A stretch of DNA of 64,000 nt from Shewanella jiangmenensis (GCF_018596335.1 NZ_JAHEPS010000010.1:1-64000); one strand, 5' to 3'. Positions 34,974-44,014 are shown, counted from the first letter of the stretch. Notes: generated by a model not told the origin, from the letters alone. Made by a program: numbers and translations.

Positions 34974-34987
34974 TTGCGTGCACGCAA
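34974..34987. promoter_or_regulatory. perfect palindrome TTGCGTGCACGCAA, candidate putP operator
   Basis: A 14-base perfect palindrome 85 bases upstream of the putP start codon. The position suits a regulator acting on the putP promoter; which one is unknown. Confidence 0.4.
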
Positions 34988-35134
34988 GCCTTGGGTATTT
35001 CCGGGCCCTGAGGTCAGGTCTTTGGGATGCTAACAGAAGTTTGCGGCCGATCCCAACTTGCTGTCCGGATGTGATGCAAATCTGACCAGTGGGAGGGTGG
35101 GTGAGGTTAATAGTGGCGGCGCAGTCATTCATAG

Positions 35135-35170
35135 AAAAGATGCAGCGACAGAGTCGCTGCATCTTTTTTT
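35135..35170 (-). terminator. strong hairpin after the ECF sigma/DUF3379 operon
   Basis: A perfect 15-base-pair stem AAAAGATGCAGCGAC/GTCGCTGCATCTTTT with loop AGA, about 85 bases beyond the DUF3379 stop. The longer T run (seven T) is on the plus strand, where no gene precedes it. It probably works in both directions. Confidence 0.75.
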
Positions 35171-35250
35171 AGCGTCAAGGTAACTCATTGGCCGCAGGTG
35201 AGCTTAACAATGTTGGAGGCGGCATTAAGTTGTTGAATTAAGATCGTGAA

Positions 35251-35955
35251 TTAAATGAAGCGCTGGCGTACTTCTTTGGCGGCTTCTTTCAGCGCCGAGC
35301 CCTGTTCGCCTACCAGCAGCATAAAGGCTTCTTTGGTCTTAAACCCAAGCCCCTGATACTTGGCATCGGCAAACTGTGTTTCAAGCTGCATCCGCTCTTC
35401 AATCGGCACGATAAACAGGGTGACTTTGCCGCCGGCGTTTTCAAGTACCAGATGCAGGCTGCGCACACCGCGAAAATCACAGTATGCCTTAAATACCACT
35501 TGCCCGGGCTCACCCTCGAAGCGGGCATGTTCAAGGCCGCGAAGGCTGGCAAGGCTCGCATTCAAATCGGCAAGCTCTACCGTCGAGTCGCTAAGGAGCG
35601 CCTTGGGCTCGTGGTACACATGGGCAAGTGCGTGCTCGCCAAGGTCAACCGGACCAAAGCGCAGCACGCCAAAGCTGACCCCCACCACAAAGGCGACGGA
35701 TGCGGCCATGGCAATCAAATAGCGGGTGCGGCGGCGCTGGCTGTGATGAGCCGTGAGCTGCTGTCGCAAAATAAGCTTATCGGCAAGCCCTTCCGGCACG
35801 TCGACCTTAAGTGCTTTTTCAACGCGCCGGTCAAGGCTTTTAAGCTCAGCGACAAACTGCTCCCTGGCCGGGCTTTCCTGCATGGCGGATAAAAACTCCG
35901 GCTCTTGGCTGTGGGGATCGCCGTAAGCGCGGCGGCGAAACTCAAGTTCATCCAT
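35251..35955 (-). CDS. DUF3379 protein, probable anti-sigma factor
   Basis: 234 residues with one membrane helix (YLIAMAASVAFVVGVSFGVL, about 85-105). A short cytoplasmic N-terminus (MDELEFRRRAYGDP) resembles the zinc-less anti-sigma type, and a periplasmic C-terminal domain follows. It overlaps the sigma factor gene by eight bases (ATGGATGA), which implies translational coupling and a partner relationship. The start at 35955 is preceded by GAGG; a longer start at 35985 is less likely. By analogy it would hold the sigma factor at the membrane until a periplasmic signal arrives. Confidence 0.8.
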   Translation of the reverse strand: MDELEFRRRAYGDPHSQEPEFLSAMQESPAREQFVAELKSLDRRVEKALKVDVPEGLADKLILRQQLTAHHSQRRRTRYLIAMAASVAFVVGVSFGVLRFGPVDLGEHALAHVYHEPKALLSDSTVELADLNASLASLRGLEHARFEGEPGQVVFKAYCDFRGVRSLHLVLENAGGKVTLFIVPIEERMQLETQFADAKYQGLGFKTKEAFMLLVGEQGSALKEAAKEVRQRFI

Positions 35956-36511
35956 TGGATTGACCTCGCAAATCTGTGTGCTCAAGCGCCTCTTTGAGTT
36001 GATTGCGGGCGCGAAAAAGTCGTGTCATCACTGTGTTACGGTTAAGGCCCAGCAGCTCGGCAATTTCATCGCCGCTGAAACCGCCAATCACCTGCAATAC
36101 CAGCGGCTCGCGGTATTCATCGTCAAGCTTGGCGATTTGCCGCCTGAGCCAATAGTGCTCGGTTTCATCTTCGCTCGAGAGATGCTGCGCATCTTCCAGC
36201 GACTCCTGCTCTACATCGCTGTAATCAAACTGCTTGCGCTCAAAGCGGCGGGCATTTTCGCGGCGTAAAATGGTGATGAGCCAAGCCTTGGCAGCCTTGT
36301 CATCCTTTAAGGAATCCAAAGACTTCCATGCGCGCAGGAAGGCTTCCTGAGTGATATCTTCCGCCACGTGTCTGTCGCCGCAAAGCCAGTAGGCATAGCG
36401 AAACACGTCGGTGTGAAGAGCCCTGACAAGGCTGTCGTAACGTCGTTGTTTATTCAGCATGTCAGAGTTGACCTGATCGCTGCCGATTTTATTTCGAAAC
36501 CTTGCAAACAT
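35948..36511 (-). CDS. ECF-family RNA polymerase sigma factor
   Basis: 187 residues with sigma region 2 (YAYWLCGDRHVAEDITQEAFLRAWKSLDSLKDD) and region 4 (LVLQVIGGFSGDEIAELLGLNRNTVMTRLFRARNQLKEAL), joined by a short linker, as in RpoE-type ECF factors. The downstream DUF3379 gene probably encodes its anti-sigma. The first ATG at 36511 or the one at 36460 (MLNKQRRYDS) could be the start. It lies 63 bases after batD in the same direction, so read-through from the Bat operon is possible. Confidence 0.88.
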   Translation of the reverse strand: MFARFRNKIGSDQVNSDMLNKQRRYDSLVRALHTDVFRYAYWLCGDRHVAEDITQEAFLRAWKSLDSLKDDKAAKAWLITILRRENARRFERKQFDYSDVEQESLEDAQHLSSEDETEHYWLRRQIAKLDDEYREPLVLQVIGGFSGDEIAELLGLNRNTVMTRLFRARNQLKEALEHTDLRGQSNG

Positions 36512-36574
36512 TTTTTTGCCCGTTCGAAGTGTTAACCCCTATGCCAGACGTTGTGTGTCGTAGCTGGGGGTGTG

Positions 36575-38257
36575 TTAGCCCGGATTGAGCGGCTTAAGCT
36601 CTCTTGATGCAGATGCGTTTGCTTCAGCGCCAAGCATTTGTATTGCTTTATAAAGTGCTGCGCCGTCCGGCTGCTGCGCTGCATCACTGCCATACAGGGC
36701 ACGCTGAATTTGACTGAGCGCCGCCGCCAGTGGCAGCGACAAACGGCCTGCGCTTTCAAGCGTTACACTCTCGCCCTGGCGCAGCGATAAATAACCAAGC
36801 ACTGCACTTAACATCTCGCGGCCATCGTTGCCATCGCAGGCACGTTTAAGCTCGGCAAGGGCCGCTTTCTGGTGCACATTGCCGGCGTTTGACTTTGATG
36901 CTGTTTGCATAAAGCCGCGCTCGTTTTCACCTGCGCGGGAGTTGCCAGCAGGAGAGAGCCGCGCATCCGCTTTCCATCTACGGGCGGTAACTGCCCAGCC
37001 AATGGCCGTCAGCGCCCAGCCAAGGCCAAGAATGGCGGCAAGCCAGGGCCACCATTGCCACCCCTGCGGCTCGGCGGCCTGCGGTGGCAGCGCTGCCGCT
37101 TCGGCCTTGGCAGGCCCAGTGACCCGAATGGTGCGCGGCGCAATCACAGCAAGCTGGCGTTTACCGAGCTGGGGGTTAAACCAGGCGACCTGCAGCGCGG
37201 GAATTTCAAAGGTGCCGGGCTCCATCGGCACTATGGCCTGGGTTAATTTTAGCTGGGAAACCAGCTGCCCCTCGCGAAGATAACTGCTGCGCTCGGGCTT
37301 TTCGGGATAGTTTTTAAGCTCAGGCGGCAGCTGTGGCTCCAGCGCCGGCAGGCTGGTTTCATCCACATTGGTTGCCACCAGTGACAACGTGCGGGTGATG
37401 GGGGTGCCCACGGTAAATTCTTCAATGTGATCAGGAAACTCTTCGGTGAGCGCCACCAGATCGGCAACCAGCCAGGGACCTTGCCAGTCGGCGGGTTTGT
37501 CCAGCACCTTAAGGGTGCGGCTCTCGCCTGAGACCCGCATCGGCCGGCTTTCGTTAAAGTTGAACATGCCGCCATTGCGGGGGGAGGGCACCAGCACGTC
37601 GCCTTCAAATACCGGTGCCTTAACCTCAAGCTCGCCGGCGGTATCCGGGATAATGCCGTAGGTGCGCTCAATGACGCGAAAGCGGCGGCCATCGACAATT
37701 TCGCTGCCGTCTTTGTCATCACCAAGCTGCTTGATTTGCGCGCCGGCAAGCTCGGGGGCGCTGATTTCACCGCGCTGCAAATCAAGCCCGAGGTAGAGTT
37801 TGATTTTATAAAGCGCCATCTGGCCGACATAAACCAGCGGCGACAGAAGCTCGCTGGTGACATAAAGGTACTGGGTGTCGCGGTTAATTTCGCTTTCAGC
37901 CGAGACAGTTATCTCAATCGGGTTGGAACGCACCCCATCGATGCTGAATGCCGGGATGGTAAAGCTGCCGCTGTCCCGGGGCGCGAGCAGCACCTGCCAG
38001 CGGGTTTCTTTTTCGCTTGAGAAATTCACTATCCGGGTTGAGCGGCTGATGCTGGTGCGCCCAACCAGAAAGTTTCGCAGCAGCGGCGAGGTATCAAGTC
38101 GACTGGCTTCCACTTCATCGTCGGCCACAACGGTCAGAATGAGGCTTTCATCGCGCCCGACCGGATTTTTATCCACCGAGGCTTCGATGCGCGACAGCGC
38201 AAAGCTCTGGGCGCTGAACACAAGCAGCGCCGAGGCGAGCAGGAGTTGTTTTACCAC
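36575..38257 (-). CDS. BatD-family protein (oxygen-tolerance protein)
   Basis: 560 residues: a signal peptide (LLLASALLVFSAQSFA), several periplasmic beta-sandwich repeats (RIEASVDKNPVGRDESLILTV is the family start), one membrane helix near residue 400 (WPWLAAILGLGWALTAIGWAV) and a cytoplasmic tail with helical repeats. The start is GTG and overlaps the previous gene by seven bases. BatD is the periplasmic-facing member of the Bat (Bacteroides aerotolerance) complex; its biochemical role is not known. Confidence 0.87.
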   Translation of the reverse strand: MVKQLLLASALLVFSAQSFALSRIEASVDKNPVGRDESLILTVVADDEVEASRLDTSPLLRNFLVGRTSISRSTRIVNFSSEKETRWQVLLAPRDSGSFTIPAFSIDGVRSNPIEITVSAESEINRDTQYLYVTSELLSPLVYVGQMALYKIKLYLGLDLQRGEISAPELAGAQIKQLGDDKDGSEIVDGRRFRVIERTYGIIPDTAGELEVKAPVFEGDVLVPSPRNGGMFNFNESRPMRVSGESRTLKVLDKPADWQGPWLVADLVALTEEFPDHIEEFTVGTPITRTLSLVATNVDETSLPALEPQLPPELKNYPEKPERSSYLREGQLVSQLKLTQAIVPMEPGTFEIPALQVAWFNPQLGKRQLAVIAPRTIRVTGPAKAEAAALPPQAAEPQGWQWWPWLAAILGLGWALTAIGWAVTARRWKADARLSPAGNSRAGENERGFMQTASKSNAGNVHQKAALAELKRACDGNDGREMLSAVLGYLSLRQGESVTLESAGRLSLPLAAALSQIQRALYGSDAAQQPDGAALYKAIQMLGAEANASASRELKPLNPG

Positions 38258-40275
38258 TTTTGTTTTTCCTGTCTGTGTTCACCGCGCTCGCGGCGAAGCT
38301 GATATTCCAATTGCATCTTGTTGCGAAGCAGTACCGATGGGTCATCATCGACGCTTTTTAAGGCCCGTTCCATTTCGGGTGGCAGCGCGTTACCTTCGTT
38401 GGTGGAAGGCTCGGGTACAGGCACATTCGCCCCAGTTTCTTTGTCTGCACTGTCGTCGGGACTGCCGCGCGCGGCGCCTTGCTGCTTGTCTGCGTCGCCG
38501 TCCTGCGGCTTGTCAGCCGCGGCTGCACTTGCGCTGGCGGCCGATTGCTGTGGCTTTGCCTCTTCACCATTAGACTTGGTTGCGCCGGTGGCACTGTCAT
38601 TATTTGTACTGGTGTCGGCGCTCATGGGCGCGTCATTGCCACCTTGCTTGTCGCCGCTGCCGTTTTGGTCGCTGTTTTCACTTTGCTGACTGTTGGCGCT
38701 TTGCTGGCTGTCTGCGCTCTGGCTCTGCTGTTCACCCTGACCGCCTGAGCCTTGTTGGTCTCCTGAGCCCTGGTTGCCTTCTGAGCTTTGGTTGCCTCCT
38801 GAGCTTTGGCTTTCTCCTGAGTTTTGCTGCTTTCCCTGAGACTGTTCGCTTTGGGAGTTTTCGTCCTGGGACTGTTCGCCCTGAGACTCTTCATTCTGAG
38901 ACGAGTCACCTTGTTGCGAACTCTTGTTCTGCTTGGATTGCTCGGCGAGGGCCTTGGCGAGAGCCTGATTGGTTTTGGCGTTTTCAAAGTCAGGATTTTG
39001 CTCAAGCGCCTGCTGATAACGTTTGGCCGCTTCGTCAAACTGGCCAAGCTGCATCAGCGCATTACCTTGATTGTAAAAGCCTTCGGCGCTGCTGTCGGCT
39101 TCAAAGCCCTTGAGGGCTGACTCAAAATCACCGGCACGATAGTCGGCTGCCGCTTTCCAGTCACTGCGCTCAAAGCCTTCAGCGGCGGACTTGTAATCGC
39201 CGCTGCGAAACTTCTCCATTGCCTGCTGATCGGCGGTTTGCCAGATGGCGGCCGTGGCGGGCGGTGGCAGCAGCGGCAGCAGGCACAGCAGCGCCGCCAG
39301 CGTCAGGCCGTGGCGAAAGGCAAGCAGCAGCGGCAGAATAAGCAGCAGCGCAAGATAGGGGCCCAAATCCTGCCAGCTGTCACCCAAAAGCTCAGTGCGG
39401 GTGGCGTCGCCCTCGGTCGCAAGCCATTGGCTCAGCTGTTGTAAGTCTGAGCCATCGAGCTTGGCGCCGATATAAATGCCATTGAGGCTTGCGGCAAAGT
39501 CATTAAGCCGTTGAGCGTTCAGGGTCGGCATCACCAGCGCATTGTCTGCGCCGCGCACAAAACTGCCGTCGGGCAATTTCATCGGCGCGCCCTGCGCAGT
39601 ACCAAAGCCGTAAATCGCAAGCCGGAAACGGCTGTCTTTCATGGCACGGCGGATATCCGCTTCGTCCACTTCATCGAGGCCATCTGTCATCAGCACTATG
39701 TCGCCGCTTAAGTGGCCGCCGTGGGTTAAAAGCTCAATCGCTTCTTTCACGCCTTCGGCGGGCGCCGAGCCAAGCGCCGGCATGATGTCGGGGCTTAACG
39801 AGGGCAACAGATTGAGCAGGGTATTTTTATCGCGGGTCAGCGGGCTGATGACAAAGGCGTCACCGGCATAGGCGATAAGTCCGGTATCGCCTTCGCTGGT
39901 TTGGTTTATCAAATCGGTGGCGCGAAACTTGGCCTGAGTCACCCGGTTTGGCACCAGATCGGTGGCGTACATCGACACCGACATGTCCATCACCAGCACC
40001 CGCGCTGCGCCGCTGGCAAACACCGGCAGCGGCACCTTGTTGATGGCAGGGCCAGCAAGGGCGGTTATTGCAATCATCAAACTGGCGCCAAGAACCCACA
40101 GGCCGCGGCGGCTTTTATGCTCGGCCTTGCCGCTTATCAGCGCGCCGGCGAGATGCGGTGCTATATACGACTGCCAGTCGGAGCTGGTGCTATGTTTACG
40201 GGCAAGGAACCACAGCAAGAGTGCAAGCGGCGCCAGTGCCAAAAACCACTCGGGGCGGATAAAGTGCAGGTTCAT
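38251..40275 (-). CDS. BatB/BatC fusion: membrane VWA domain plus TPR and Gln/Ser-rich tail
   Basis: 674 residues. N-terminal membrane helices (FLALAPLALLLWFLARK) precede a von Willebrand A domain with MIDAS DMSVSMYATD (a DxSxS site) and further helices near 310-340. TPR repeats follow at about 390-450 (GFYNQGNALMQLGQFDEAAKRYQQAL). The long acidic, Gln/Ser/Gly-rich tail (about 455-640) is low-complexity and ends with a basic stretch. BatB and BatC are separate in Bacteroides but fused here. Start ATG 40275 follows GAGGAG and overlaps the batA stop (ATGA). Confidence 0.87.
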   Translation of the reverse strand: MNLHFIRPEWFLALAPLALLLWFLARKHSTSSDWQSYIAPHLAGALISGKAEHKSRRGLWVLGASLMIAITALAGPAINKVPLPVFASGAARVLVMDMSVSMYATDLVPNRVTQAKFRATDLINQTSEGDTGLIAYAGDAFVISPLTRDKNTLLNLLPSLSPDIMPALGSAPAEGVKEAIELLTHGGHLSGDIVLMTDGLDEVDEADIRRAMKDSRFRLAIYGFGTAQGAPMKLPDGSFVRGADNALVMPTLNAQRLNDFAASLNGIYIGAKLDGSDLQQLSQWLATEGDATRTELLGDSWQDLGPYLALLLILPLLLAFRHGLTLAALLCLLPLLPPPATAAIWQTADQQAMEKFRSGDYKSAAEGFERSDWKAAADYRAGDFESALKGFEADSSAEGFYNQGNALMQLGQFDEAAKRYQQALEQNPDFENAKTNQALAKALAEQSKQNKSSQQGDSSQNEESQGEQSQDENSQSEQSQGKQQNSGESQSSGGNQSSEGNQGSGDQQGSGGQGEQQSQSADSQQSANSQQSENSDQNGSGDKQGGNDAPMSADTSTNNDSATGATKSNGEEAKPQQSAASASAAAADKPQDGDADKQQGAARGSPDDSADKETGANVPVPEPSTNEGNALPPEMERALKSVDDDPSVLLRNKMQLEYQLRRERGEHRQEKQKW
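38744..38833 (-). repeat. 18-bp degenerate tandem repeat, five copies, in the BatB/C tail
   Basis: Five 18-base units of the type CCTGAGCTTTGGTTGCCT (plus-strand reading) encode the Gly/Asn/Ser/Gln hexapeptide repeats GNQSSE, GNQGSG and DQQGSG. The tail length is likely to vary between strains. Confidence 0.8.
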
Positions 40276-41261
40276 GGACGACTCCTCAGACCCGGGCGGC
40301 GAATGCGCTCGGCGCCGCCAAGGGCTGCAAATACACATAACAGCAGGGCGATGCCAAGCGGCCAGTAAAAGAGTTCGCTGCTGGGGCGATAGGTTTGTGC
40401 ATCGCGGCTGACGGGCTGCAGCTTGTCGATTTCGCTGTAAATAGATTCAAGCTCGTCGCTGCTGCGGGCGCGGAAATACTTGCCGCCTGTGGTATCTGCA
40501 ATGCGTTTAAGCTGCGCTTCATCGAGATCCATCGACGGATTGACCCGGTCGCGGCCAAACAGGGTGCGCCGCTCCATGACTTCGGCGCCGACCCCTATGG
40601 TATAAATCACTACCTTGCGCTCGGCGGCGATGGTGGCAGCCTTATCGGGCTCAATGTTGCCAGCGTTGTTGGTGCCATCGGTCAGGAGTACCAATACCCT
40701 GTTACTTTCCTCGAGCGCATCGAAGCGTTTGACCGCAAGGGCGATGGATTCGCCGATGGCGGTTTGCTTGCCGACAAGCCCGATGCGGGCTTCCCGTAAA
40801 AAGCGGGCCACAGAGCGCCTGTCCTGGGTAAGCGGCGCCTGCAAATAGGCGTGGTCGCCAAATAAAATCAATCCTATTCTGTCGCCGGCACGCCGCTCAA
40901 TAAAGTCGCTTACCACCTTTTGTACCAGGGTAAATCTATCCACCGTCTGGTTATTGAGCACCATATCTTCAATCTGCATTGAGCCGGATAAATCCACCGA
41001 CACCATCAAATCCCGCCCCTTGGCGGGAATATCAATTGGCTCGCCAAGCCACTGCGGGCGGGCAAGGGCGAGCAGCAAAAAGGCCCAGATAAGATATAAC
41101 AGCGTGCGGCCTCGGGGCGCTTGTTTTGCCAATACCTCGCCGCCAAGGGCGCTGGCGCCGGGTAAATGCAGATAACCGCCGTCTGCAGTGCTGGGTTTGG
41201 CTTTAATCAGCAGCGGCAGAGGTAGTAGCAGTAACAGCCAAGGCAGGGCGAGGGTCAGCAT
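40272..41261 (-). CDS. BatA-family membrane protein with VWA domain
   Basis: 329 residues: an N-terminal membrane hairpin (MLTLALPWLLLLLPLPLLI and a second helix), a VWA domain with an intact MIDAS (DLSGSMQIED, Thr in LTDGTNN) and a C-terminal helix (YWPLGIALLLCVFAAL). VWA domains bind partners through a metal ion; with MoxR ATPases they are thought to act as chaperone or metal-insertion complexes. It overlaps the upstream DUF4381 gene by seven bases and the downstream gene by four. Confidence 0.9.
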   Translation of the reverse strand: MLTLALPWLLLLLPLPLLIKAKPSTADGGYLHLPGASALGGEVLAKQAPRGRTLLYLIWAFLLLALARPQWLGEPIDIPAKGRDLMVSVDLSGSMQIEDMVLNNQTVDRFTLVQKVVSDFIERRAGDRIGLILFGDHAYLQAPLTQDRRSVARFLREARIGLVGKQTAIGESIALAVKRFDALEESNRVLVLLTDGTNNAGNIEPDKAATIAAERKVVIYTIGVGAEVMERRTLFGRDRVNPSMDLDEAQLKRIADTTGGKYFRARSSDELESIYSEIDKLQPVSRDAQTYRPSSELFYWPLGIALLLCVFAALGGAERIRRPGLRSRP

Positions 41262-41884
41262 TGGCCATCCTCCCTGCGCTGGTTTTCGGCCGAGTTTTTA
41301 GCAGAGCTTTTAGCCGAGCTTTTTGCAGCGCTTGCGGGCGATTGGGCCTGTGTGGCTTCGGCCTTTTGATTGTACTCGAGCGCCGATGCGGGCAGTCCTG
41401 ACAGCCAGGCGCGGGCGGCGGCTTTAAGCCCATCGGCCTCGGCTGATGAAAGTGTAAGCTGACGGTAACTGTGGCTGTGAAGCAGCGTAAAGCTGTGGCT
41501 GCCTGTTTTGGCAGGAGGAAGTGTGCGCGCCAAAAACTCGCTCCAGGCGTTACCGCTTAACGAGGCAACTTCATCCCGGGGGAAATAACTCAGCGCCGCG
41601 CGCTTTAACACGCCGCTTAGGGTAAGTACCGACTCACTGTCATCGAGTGTGATGTTATCCAAAAGCGCAAGCGCCGCCTCTTTGGGGGCAAGCAAGGCCT
41701 TACGCTTGGCCCTATTCACTTTAAAACGCCGGTAAGCCCACCATAAAAGCAGTGATAACAAGACAAAGAGCAGCAATGCCATGGGGAGCACCCAGGGGGC
41801 GGGCGGCCAGAACTCGATGTCCGGCGGCAAACTGATGTCTTTCATCTGCTCAAGCAAGGGATTGGCGGCGGTTACTTGGTCCAT
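41255..41884 (-). CDS. DUF4381 membrane protein of the Bat operon
   Basis: 209 residues: one helix (WVLPMALLLFVLLSLLLWWAY) after a short periplasmic start (LPPDIEFWPPAP), then a basic cytoplasmic domain with KRAALSYFPRDEVASLSGNAW and a lysine/alanine/serine-rich end. DUF4381 proteins occur mainly in MoxR/Bat operons. The role is unknown; it is probably a structural member of the membrane complex. Confidence 0.82.
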   Translation of the reverse strand: MDQVTAANPLLEQMKDISLPPDIEFWPPAPWVLPMALLLFVLLSLLLWWAYRRFKVNRAKRKALLAPKEAALALLDNITLDDSESVLTLSGVLKRAALSYFPRDEVASLSGNAWSEFLARTLPPAKTGSHSFTLLHSHSYRQLTLSSAEADGLKAAARAWLSGLPASALEYNQKAEATQAQSPASAAKSSAKSSAKNSAENQRREDGQC

Positions 41885-41887
41885 AAA

Positions 41888-42922
41888 TTAGCGCAATATA
41901 TCCATTTGGTTTGCAAGCGGCAGTGCGGCGCTGATAGTGCGCGCCCTGACATCAAGGCGGGACATGAGTGCTGAAAACTGCATGCTCCGGCGTGCTTCAT
42001 CGGCAAGCCAGCGCTCAAATGCGGCTTTATCGAGCAGCCGTTTCTGGCCGCCTTCCCACACGGGCAGCGCAAGCTTGGCTGGCAAGTTAAGCTCGCCCTG
42101 ACGCAGCGGGTCGGTTATCAGAAACGCGCCAAGCTCGCAGTGACGCTTAAGCTCCAGCAGCGGGCCAAGGCAGGCATCGGTAAAACCGGCGCCATCCGAC
42201 AGAATAAAGATAAGCGAGCCCGGTTTGGCTATTCGCCCAAGCCGCTGGCAGGCGCGAAGCAGATGATCAGGCTCCGGGGATGCCGTGGCAAAGCGCTGCA
42301 GCTGATGGCTGTGGATGTCTGTTATGGCGCGGATAAGCGCAAGCATCCCGGCCTTGCGGCTTTTGGGTTTAAGCTCAATGTGCTCATGCTCGCAGGCAAT
42401 AAAGGCGCCGACCCGGTCGCCATGGTTGGCGGCGCGCCAGCCGAGGGTGGCTGCCAGATGCGCTAACTGTACGGCCTGCAGCATCAGGCTGGAGCCAAAA
42501 TAGAGGCTGTGGCTTAAGTCCAGCAGCAGAATGACCGGCCGCTCGCGCTCCTCGACAAACAGCTTGGTGTGGGTTTTGCCGGTGCGGGCGGTCACCCGCC
42601 AGTCGATGGTGCGCACATCATCGCCTTTTTGATATTGGCGCACCTCGGCAAACTCCATGCCGCGTCCCTTGATTTTACTGGCACGCAGGCCCGCGAGCCC
42701 TGCACGCGCCTGGGTGCGCACATCCGGCAGCGCCCGGGCAAGGCCCTGACAGGCCATCAGCTCAGCAACGCTTAAATGCACGCCGTCGGCAAAGAGCGGC
42801 AGCGCAGCGGGCGCCCTGTCAGCGCTGCCAGGTGCTCTTGCGGGGTTAAACGTGGCGCTGCTGGCAGAGGGCGATACCTCGGCTGCTGCCCGGCCTGTGT
42901 GCTTTATTGAGGCGCGGCGCAT
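41888..42922 (-). CDS. DUF58 protein of the MoxR/Bat operon
   Basis: 344 residues with the DUF58 core GMEFAEVRQYQKGDDVRTIDW and a degenerate VWA-like fold (VILLLDLSHSLYFGS, ILSDGAGFTDAC). There is no membrane segment, so it is cytoplasmic. It directly follows moxR with a TAATG overlap of one base. DUF58 proteins are regular partners of MoxR ATPases. An Ala/Pro-rich N-terminal segment (about 10-45) is not part of the family. Confidence 0.88.
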   Translation of the reverse strand: MRRASIKHTGRAAAEVSPSASSATFNPARAPGSADRAPAALPLFADGVHLSVAELMACQGLARALPDVRTQARAGLAGLRASKIKGRGMEFAEVRQYQKGDDVRTIDWRVTARTGKTHTKLFVEERERPVILLLDLSHSLYFGSSLMLQAVQLAHLAATLGWRAANHGDRVGAFIACEHEHIELKPKSRKAGMLALIRAITDIHSHQLQRFATASPEPDHLLRACQRLGRIAKPGSLIFILSDGAGFTDACLGPLLELKRHCELGAFLITDPLRQGELNLPAKLALPVWEGGQKRLLDKAAFERWLADEARRSMQFSALMSRLDVRARTISAALPLANQMDILR

Positions 42923-43878
42923 TAAGGAACTGCTACCTGACTCAGAATATGGTTAATCACATCGTCGGCGCTGACGCCTTCGGCCTGGGCATGGAAACTC
43001 AGCAGCAAGCGGTGGCGCAGCACATTCGGAGCCACCGCCTGAATGTCTTCCGGCGAGACAAAATCGCGGCCATCGAGCCAGGCACGGGCGCGGGCACAGC
43101 GCTCCAGCGCCTGACTGGCGCGGGGGCTCACGCCATAGTCAAGCCAGTTACCCAGCTCTTCGCTGTATTTATGGCCTTGGCGAGTCGCCATCACCAAATC
43201 GACAATATAGTGCTCAAGCGGCTCGGCGAGATAGAGCTCCAGCGCCTCGGTGCGGGCTTCAAAAATATCGGCCTGGGCGATGGGGGTAATTTGTGGCAGC
43301 TCGCCGCTGAGTGCTTCGCTGCGGGACAGTTTAAGAATCTGCCGCTCTGTGTCTGCATCCGGATAGTCGAGGTTCAGGTGCATCAAAAAGCGGTCGAGCT
43401 GGGCTTCCGGCAGCGGATAAGTGCCTTCGTTCTCGAGTGGGTTTTGGGTTGCCATCACCAAAAAGAATTTCGGCAGTTTGTAGCTTTTTTTACCGACAGT
43501 GACCTGACCCTCGGCCATGGCTTCGAGCAGCGCCGATTGCACCTTGGCCGGCGCGCGGTTGATTTCATCGGCCAAAATCAGGTTGTGGAAGATGGGACCC
43601 GACTCAAACTCGAAGGTGCCGGTTTGGGCGCGGTAGATGTCGGTACCGGTCAAATCGGCCGGCAGCAGATCCGGCGTAAACTGAATACGGTGGAAATCGC
43701 CTTCCACGCCATCGCACAGGGCCTTGACCGCGCGGGTCTTGGCAAGCCCCGGCGGGCCCTCTACCAGCAGGTGGCCATTGGCAACCAGGGCTATCAGCAG
43801 GTTTTCGGTGAGCACTGGCTGACCGATGATCAAGGTATTGAGGTATTTCCTTAAGGCTTGAAAGCGGCTCAAAGGCAT
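42922..43878 (-). CDS. MoxR-family AAA+ ATPase
   Basis: A 318-residue AAA+ ATPase: Walker A EGPPGLAKT (near residue 36), Walker B LADEINRAPAKVQSALLEAM, sensor 1 MATQNP and C-terminal lid with GVSPRASQALERCARARAW. MoxR proteins act as chaperones for VWA partners. It is the first gene of the operon moxR-DUF58-DUF4381-batA-batB/C-batD, all tightly spaced or overlapping, and diverges from fadI. Confidence 0.93.
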   Translation of the reverse strand: MPLSRFQALRKYLNTLIIGQPVLTENLLIALVANGHLLVEGPPGLAKTRAVKALCDGVEGDFHRIQFTPDLLPADLTGTDIYRAQTGTFEFESGPIFHNLILADEINRAPAKVQSALLEAMAEGQVTVGKKSYKLPKFFLVMATQNPLENEGTYPLPEAQLDRFLMHLNLDYPDADTERQILKLSRSEALSGELPQITPIAQADIFEARTEALELYLAEPLEHYIVDLVMATRQGHKYSEELGNWLDYGVSPRASQALERCARARAWLDGRDFVSPEDIQAVAPNVLRHRLLLSFHAQAEGVSADDVINHILSQVAVP

Positions 43879-43963
43879 GATGCTTCTCGATTTATTCTAT
43901 TGATTAGCGTGAGACAGTCTCTATGGTAAAAAATTCCCTCAGCCCTTGCCAGCGGTAAAAATG

Positions 43964-43977
43964 CAAACAGTTGTTTA
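43964..43977. promoter_or_regulatory. PsrA-like operator upstream of fadI
   Basis: CAAAC-AGTT-GTTTA fits the PsrA pattern (G/C)AAAC-N2-4-GTTT(G/C) except for the last base. It lies about 20 bases upstream of a possible -10 box TAGAAT (43997-44002), where it could block the polymerase. Confidence 0.45.
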
Positions 43978-44014
43978 AAACCCGGTGACAAGAAGTTAGA
44001 ATCGGGTCACACTT

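Larger units (their letters stand above)
34890..35250. other. spacer upstream of putP
   Basis: No gene is supported. The stretch holds a 14-base palindrome at 34974-34987 and a strong hairpin at 35135-35168. The putP promoter should lie here, but I cannot place its boxes with confidence. Confidence 0.5.

Noticed and set aside
34101..35033. A 310-codon frame antisense to putP reaching into the spacer
   Set aside because: Mostly a shadow of putP, with low-complexity composition typical of antisense frames.
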